Assembly (NCBI GenBank): GCA_905214435.1
Contig: CAJMMA010000057.1
Span: 1-11,817 of the forward strand
DNA from: an uncultured bacterium
GTDB lineage: Bacteria; Actinomycetota; Coriobacteriia; Coriobacteriales; Coriobacteriaceae
Direction: 5' to 3'
DNA length: 11,817 nt
Positions 7,558 through 11,817 of this stretch are shown here, in pieces (within the stretch, counting starts at the first letter, position 1; each line of letters begins with the position of its first letter). Both the position numbers and the translations under genes were made by a program. Under the pieces are notes generated by a model. That model was not told where the DNA came from. It was given only the letters and a program-made list of their open reading frames with translations, and did no database searches.

Positions 7558-7591
7558 CGGTGCCCTTTGTGCGGAGGTTGCTTTGATGCTT

Positions 7592-7597
7592 TATACT
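7592..7597 (+). promoter_or_regulatory. Candidate -10 box of gltX
   Basis: TATACT lies 40 bases before the gltX ATG and would start transcription near 7604, giving a leader of about 34 nt with GAGGAG at its end. The upstream -35 is weak; TTGTGC at 19 bp spacing is the nearest. Confidence 0.45.
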
Positions 7598-7637
7598 GGT
7601 GCGGTTAGACATCCATCCTGCAATCGAGGAGATTTCC

Positions 7638-9113
7638 ATGGCATCAGACGTTCGCGTCCGCTTTGCACCCTCACCGACGGGCAAGCTGCACATCGGCGGC
7701 GCCCGCACCGCTATCTATAACTGGGCTTTCGCCCGTGCTAACGGCGGCACGTTCATCCTGCGCATCGACGACACCGACCCCACCCGCTCCACCGACGAGA
7801 ACACGCAGATCATCCTGCGCGCCATGCGTTGGCTGGGCCTGGACTGGGACGAGGGTCCCGAGGTGGGCGGCGATTTTGGCCCCTACGCCCAGACTGAGCG
7901 CTTGGACCTGTACAAGCAGGCCGCCCAGAAGCTTTGGGACGAGGGCAAGGCCTATCCCTGCTTCTGCACCAAGGAGCAGCTCGACGCCGACCGCAAGGCC
8001 GCGCAGGAGCGCAAGGACCCCTTCCAGGGCTATCAGCGCCGTTGCCGCGATCTTGATCCCGAGGAGGCCCGCCGTCGCATCGAGGCCGGCGAGTCCTACG
8101 TCCTGCGTATTAAGGTGCCCGAGGACCGCGGCGACGTCGTCATCCACGACGCCGTCCACGGCGAGGTGACCTTCGACGCCAAGGAGCTCGACGACTTTGT
8201 CATCTTCCGCTCCGATGGCACGCCCACGTATAACTTCGCGACCGTCGTCGACGACGCCATGATGAAGATCACCCATGTCATCCGCGGCGACGACCACCTG
8301 TCCAACACCCCGCGTCAGGTCATGGTCTACGAGGCCCTCGGCGCTCCCGTGCCCACGTTCGCTCACATCTCCATGATCCTGGGCGCCGACGGCAAGAAGC
8401 TCTCCAAGCGCCACGGCGCCACCTCGGTGGAGGAGTACCGCGATGCCGGTTACCTGTCCGACGCCTTCGTCAACTATCTGGCGCTGCTCGGCTGGTCGCT
8501 CGACGGCGAGACTACGATCATCCCGCGCGAAGTCCTTGCCAGCAAGTTCTCGCTCGACCGCATCTCCAAGAACCCGGCTACCTTCGACCCCAAGAAGCTC
8601 GACTGGGTCAATGCCGAGTACATCAATGGTATGTCCGATGCTCAGTTTGCCGACGAGATCATGGTTCCCGAGCTGCACGAGGCGGGTCTCATCGAGGGTA
8701 ATGTCGAGTACGGCGAGGATTGGATCGACGCGCTTGCCGCCATCGTCAAGCCGCGCACCAAGATGCCGGCCGACGCCGTGACCGTCGCCGCTCCCATCTT
8801 CGCTACGGCCGAGACGCTCGAGTATGACGAGAAGTCCGTCAACAAGGGCCTGGCCAAGGAGGGCATGGGTGCCATTCTGGATGCCGCCAAGGCCGCTCTC
8901 GAGGGCGTGAACGGGTGGACGGCTGCCAACATCGACGCCGCGCTTGAGCCGCTGCCCGAGCAGATGGACCTTAAGAAGCGCGTGGTGTTCCAGGCCGTGC
9001 GCGTCGCCGTCTGCGGCAACATGGTGAGCCCCCCGCTGGGCGAGACCATGGCGCTCGTCGGCCGCGACGACTGCCTGGCGCGTATCGACCGCGCCCGCAC
9101 GATGGCGCTGTAG
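7638..9113 (+). CDS. gltX: Glutamyl-tRNA synthetase
   Basis: Class I aminoacyl-tRNA synthetase that attaches glutamate to tRNA-Glu, using ATP, in the cytoplasm. In lineages without a glutaminyl-tRNA synthetase it can also load tRNA-Gln for later amidation; whether that applies here cannot be read from this window. The 491 residues show FAPSPTGKLHIGGARTA with the HIGH-type signature HIGG (18-21), the KMSKS-type motif KLSKR (254-258) in GADGKKLSKRHGATS, and a cysteine group (C108, C110, C136) where many bacterial GluRS bind zinc. The helical anticodon-binding region fills about 320-491. The ATG at 7638 has GAGGAG six bases upstream. A GTG at 7599 is in frame but overlaps the likely promoter region. 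Codon choice is strongly biased (Lys mostly AAG, Ala mostly GCC), as expected for high expression. A terminator follows. Confidence 0.98.
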   Translation: MASDVRVRFAPSPTGKLHIGGARTAIYNWAFARANGGTFILRIDDTDPTRSTDENTQIILRAMRWLGLDWDEGPEVGGDFGPYAQTERLDLYKQAAQKLWDEGKAYPCFCTKEQLDADRKAAQERKDPFQGYQRRCRDLDPEEARRRIEAGESYVLRIKVPEDRGDVVIHDAVHGEVTFDAKELDDFVIFRSDGTPTYNFATVVDDAMMKITHVIRGDDHLSNTPRQVMVYEALGAPVPTFAHISMILGADGKKLSKRHGATSVEEYRDAGYLSDAFVNYLALLGWSLDGETTIIPREVLASKFSLDRISKNPATFDPKKLDWVNAEYINGMSDAQFADEIMVPELHEAGLIEGNVEYGEDWIDALAAIVKPRTKMPADAVTVAAPIFATAETLEYDEKSVNKGLAKEGMGAILDAAKAALEGVNGWTAANIDAALEPLPEQMDLKKRVVFQAVRVAVCGNMVSPPLGETMALVGRDDCLARIDRARTMAL

Positions 9114-9136
9114 CAGCCGCGTAAACGCATGTATCC

Positions 9137-9170
9137 GAGCCCCGTTCACCCGAGCGGGGCTCTTGTTTCT
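9137..9170 (+). terminator. Intrinsic terminator of gltX
   Basis: GAGCCCCG (9137-9144) and CGGGGCTC (9155-9162) form a perfect 8-bp GC-rich stem with a 10-base loop, followed by TTGTTTCT. It starts 24 bases after the gltX stop codon. Confidence 0.9.
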
Positions 9171-9189
9171 GTACCGATGAGTGGGTTGC

Positions 9190-9291
9190 TGGGACAAAAT
9201 AATCAGTAGTGTTTGTCCCATGTTCGAGTGACGCAACGAGCTCGACACTCGTATCGGCCATGGGACAAACTCTACTGATTATTTTGTCCCA
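9190..9291. repeat. 102-bp REPIN-like palindrome: two inverted copies of a short hairpin
   Basis: Bases 9190-9222 and 9259-9291 are reverse complements with a single mismatch (33-base arms). Each arm is itself a hairpin: TGGGACAAA (9190-9198) with TTTGTCCCA (9212-9220), and again at 9261-9269 with 9283-9291, each over 13 bases. The 36-base centre has CGAGTG (9225-9230) and CACTCG (9246-9251) around a CGAGCTCG palindrome. There is no T-run, so it is not a plain terminator. Two inverted short palindromes with a spacer is the layout of REPIN/BIME repeats spread by RAYT transposases. The 210-base gap between gltX and priA (9114-9323) holds only the gltX terminator and this element; I see no convincing priA promoter. 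Confidence 0.85.
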
Positions 9292-9323
9292 CCCCTTTCA
9301 GGTCCGTTCATTAGAGGTGGTGT

Positions 9324-11777
9324 ATGGCTCAACAACTGTCGCTGTTTGGTTCGCCGGAACCGGAGGAGGTTCCAGCGGCGCCCGTGCCCGCCGCTGCACC
9401 GGCCAAGCCCGAGCATACACTTGACCCCATCGCCGCCTACGCGAGCGTGGTCCTCGACATTCCCACCCGTGCGCTGTCCGAACCGTTTGTTTACGGCATC
9501 CCTGAGCCCCTTGCCAACGATGCCCAGATCGGCTCCACCGTCCTAGTTCATTTTGGCAACCGTGCGGCCGCGGGCTACATCGTCGACATCGCGCCCGAGC
9601 TGGGCGACCTGCAAGGTAACGACGCTCTCGACCCCGCGCGCGTCAAGCCTATCGAGGCTATCCTCAGCAAGCCGCTCTTTACCGCCGAGGCCGCCCGTAT
9701 CGCACGTTGGATGAGCCGCGAGTACGTCGCGACGCTTTCCGAGTGCCTGCGCCTGTTCTTGCCTCCGGGCGGCAGCCCGCGCGTGGTCAAGGGCGATGAC
9801 GGCGCATGGTCGGTTGAGCGTCCCGCCGTCAAACCCATCCAAAACCGCTGGGTGATGCTTACGCCCGAAGGCTTTGACTACACGCCGCCCAAGACCGCGG
9901 TCCGCCAGCGCCAGCTCATTGAGGCGCTTCAGTGCGGCCCCGTTACGACGCGCGACCTCAACCTGCTTTACAACAGCATGTCGGCGACCATCAAGGCGCT
10001 CGAAAAACGTGGCGTCGTGGTGGTGGAAGAGCGCCGCGCCTGGCGTGGCTGCAGCGAGCAGACCACGCTGTCCTCGGCGAGTGGGAAGGCCCCGGTGGCA
10101 CTCACCAACGGCCAGCAGCAGGCCCTCGCGCAGATTGAGCGCGCCCGCCTTGACGCCCACGGCGACGTGGTCCTTGTCGATGGCGTCACCGGTTCCGGCA
10201 AAACCGAGGTCTACCTCTCGGCGATTGAGCGCGTGCTGGCGGCCGGCCGTTCGGCCTGCGTGCTCGTACCCGAGATCTCGCTGACGGCCCAGACCGTCGG
10301 CCGCTTCCGCTCGCGCTTTGGCGAGACGGTCGCTGTGTTCCACTCGCGTCTTTCGGCCGGCGAGCGCCTGGACCAGTGGGATATGGTCGCCAGCGGTGCC
10401 GCGCGCGTGGTCGTGGGCGCCCGCTCGGCGCTCTTTTGCCCGCTCAGCGATCTGGGCCTCATTATTATCGACGAGGAGCACGAGACCAGCTACAAGCAGG
10501 GCTCCAGCCCGCGATACCATGCGCGCGAGGTGGCTGCCGAGATGGCGCGCCGCTATCGGTGTCCGCTCGTGCTGGGCTCCGCCACGCCCTCGGCTGAGGC
10601 CCTCGACCGCTGCCGCCGCGGCACGTACAACGGAGCAACCTGGACGCGTGTCGAGATGCCCGAGCGCCCGGGACACGCCGTGTTGCCCACAGTCCGCATT
10701 GCCGACCTACGCCGCGAGTTCGCACACGGCAGCCGCTCCATGTTCTCAAAACCGCTGATGGAGGGCCTGGAGCGTGTAGTCGAGCGCCGCGAAAAGGCCG
10801 TGTTGCTGCACAACCGTCGCGGTTTTGCGCCGTTCCTTATGTGCCGCGAATGCGGCTGCGTGCCCACCTGCAACCACTGCTCCACCGCGCTCACGTACCA
10901 CGAGCGCACGCACACGCTGCAATGCCACACCTGCGGATCGTCCTGGCGCGTGCAGCCCTATCCGGCCCCCACGAGCCGCTGTCCCAAATGCGGCAGCCGC
11001 TATCTGGCAAAAATGGGCCTGGGCACGCAGCAGATCGAGGATGCGCTGCACCAGATGCTGCCCGAGGATGTCGCCATTATTCGCATGGACGCCGATTCCA
11101 CGCGCGGCAAGGACGCGCACAAAAAGCTGCTCGAGCAGTTCGATGCCGCCGATTGCGCGGTGCTGCTGGGTACCCAGATGATCGCCAAGGGCCTCGACTT
11201 TCCCGAGGTCACGCTTGTGGGCGTGGTCAATGCCGACTTTGCCCTCAAGCTGCCGGATTTCCGCGCAGGGGAGCGCGCCTACGATTTGCTGGAGCAGGTC
11301 GCGGGCCGTGCCGGACGCGGAGATCGCCCCGGTGAGGTTATCATCCAGACCTACCTGCCCGAGGACCCGGTCATTCGCGCCGTCGCTGAGCACGACCGCT
11401 CGATCTTTACCGACTACGATCTGGACCAGCGCCGCGACGCGCTGTACCCGCCGTTCGTGCGCCTGGCCAACATCTTGGTATGGTCGACGAACGCGGATGA
11501 CGCGCGAGACTATATCGGGCGCATCGCGAAACTCCTTAAGCGTCGCTGGCATGCCGCCGCGCCTGACTTTTTGCGGGCGGGGAGCGCCGTGCCGCAGGTG
11601 CTTGGTCCGGCTTCGTGTGTAATCGAGAGAGCCAAGGACCGTTATCGCTTCCACCTGCTTGTGAAGTCGCCCGTGGGGTACCATGTCTCTGATGATATCG
11701 ACGCCTGCCTCATAGAGGTGGGCTCCGTGCGCGGCGTGAGCGTGAGCGTTGACGTCGACGCTTATGATTTGATGTAA
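9324..11777 (+). CDS. priA: Primosomal protein N' (replication restart DNA helicase PriA)
   Basis: Superfamily 2, 3'-to-5' helicase that recognises abandoned replication forks and starts reloading of the replisome. In the 817 residues, a 3'-end-binding domain begins near 36 and a winged-helix region lies about 185-250. The helicase core has Walker A GVTGSGKTEVY (287-297), DEEH (383-386), GSATPS (418-423), GTQMIAKGLDFPEV (616-629) and the QVAGRAGRG motif (658-666). The two-zinc insertion uses C507, C510, C516, C519, C534, C537, C553 and C556. The ATG at 9324 has GAGG six bases upstream. Ahead of the DNA-binding domain is a roughly 30-residue Pro/Ala-rich tail that begins MAQQLSLFGS; QLSLF matches the beta sliding-clamp binding consensus, an unusual feature. 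The next gene starts 18 bases after the stop and is probably cotranscribed. Confidence 0.97.
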   Translation: MAQQLSLFGSPEPEEVPAAPVPAAAPAKPEHTLDPIAAYASVVLDIPTRALSEPFVYGIPEPLANDAQIGSTVLVHFGNRAAAGYIVDIAPELGDLQGNDALDPARVKPIEAILSKPLFTAEAARIARWMSREYVATLSECLRLFLPPGGSPRVVKGDDGAWSVERPAVKPIQNRWVMLTPEGFDYTPPKTAVRQRQLIEALQCGPVTTRDLNLLYNSMSATIKALEKRGVVVVEERRAWRGCSEQTTLSSASGKAPVALTNGQQQALAQIERARLDAHGDVVLVDGVTGSGKTEVYLSAIERVLAAGRSACVLVPEISLTAQTVGRFRSRFGETVAVFHSRLSAGERLDQWDMVASGAARVVVGARSALFCPLSDLGLIIIDEEHETSYKQGSSPRYHAREVAAEMARRYRCPLVLGSATPSAEALDRCRRGTYNGATWTRVEMPERPGHAVLPTVRIADLRREFAHGSRSMFSKPLMEGLERVVERREKAVLLHNRRGFAPFLMCRECGCVPTCNHCSTALTYHERTHTLQCHTCGSSWRVQPYPAPTSRCPKCGSRYLAKMGLGTQQIEDALHQMLPEDVAIIRMDADSTRGKDAHKKLLEQFDAADCAVLLGTQMIAKGLDFPEVTLVGVVNADFALKLPDFRAGERAYDLLEQVAGRAGRGDRPGEVIIQTYLPEDPVIRAVAEHDRSIFTDYDLDQRRDALYPPFVRLANILVWSTNADDARDYIGRIAKLLKRRWHAAAPDFLRAGSAVPQVLGPASCVIERAKDRYRFHLLVKSPVGYHVSDDIDACLIEVGSVRGVSVSVDVDAYDLM

Positions 11778-11795
11778 CAACCCGAAAGGATGGCC

Positions 11796-11817
11796 ATGGA
11801 AGCCAACGGAATCGTAC
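11796..11817 (+). CDS. Start of a downstream gene (cut by window edge; possibly peptide deformylase)
   Basis: Only seven codons are visible (MEANGIV). GAAAGGA (11784-11790) lies five bases before this ATG, a good ribosome site, and the gap to the priA stop is 18 bases, so cotranscription with priA is likely. An in-frame ATG at 11790 overlaps the ribosome site and is a worse choice. priA is often followed by def and fmt in bacteria, so peptide deformylase is a guess from context only; seven residues cannot show it. Confidence 0.6.

Noticed and set aside
7671..9248. 525-codon open frame on the minus strand opposite gltX
   Set aside because: It is the shadow of the strongly biased gltX codon pattern. 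It has no recognisable domain, is low in complexity and overlaps a certain gene over nearly its whole length.
9543..11780. Two long minus-strand open frames opposite priA (9543-10676 and 10746-11780)
   Set aside because: GC-rich reading-frame shadows with Arg/Ala/His-rich composition; the plus strand has all PriA motifs.

Overview
The window reads as chromosomal DNA of a high-GC, monoderm-type bacterium, most likely a gut Coriobacteriia member close to Collinsella. This is inferred from the base composition, the protein character (a one-chain Fe-S serine dehydratase with an ACT domain, a YkuD L,D-transpeptidase with a membrane anchor, a MacA-like adaptor with one N-terminal membrane helix) and the gene order. 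No database search was possible, so the genus is a recognition-based guess. All genes look intact apart from the two cut by the window edges. I see no tRNA, rRNA, CRISPR array or transposase gene.

Layout. Five genes run on the minus strand in the left 7.35 kb. In transcription order they are metK (S-adenosylmethionine synthetase), an iron-sulfur L-serine ammonia-lyase, a YkuD L,D-transpeptidase, a MacA-like adaptor, and a MacB-type ABC ATPase that runs off the left edge. The last two overlap as TAATG and form an export operon whose permease should lie just left of the window. Divergent from metK, the plus strand carries gltX (glutamyl-tRNA synthetase), priA (replication-restart helicase) and the first codons of another gene at the right edge. 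Apart from the adaptor/ATPase pair and perhaps priA with the edge gene, the genes look like separate transcription units. Several gaps show a terminator, a -10 box or both.

The genes are housekeeping genes: SAM synthesis, serine deamination to pyruvate, cell-wall 3-3 crosslinking or protein anchoring, export, tRNA charging and restart of stalled forks. No new enzyme system is evident. The unusual content is in the gaps. Four consecutive gaps (4.08-4.10, 5.76-5.91, 7.46-7.56 and 9.19-9.29 kb) each hold a strong inverted repeat, three of them long and nested. The one before priA consists of two inverted copies of a short hairpin, the architecture of REPIN/BIME elements. Three of the four are built around GGGACA/TGTCCC. 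Other points are a canonical sliding-clamp-binding pentapeptide (QLSLF) at the extreme N-terminus of PriA, a hairpin leader before metK, a perfect 12-bp inverted repeat overlapping the likely promoter of the export operon, and a cysteine-rich C-terminal tail on the serine dehydratase.
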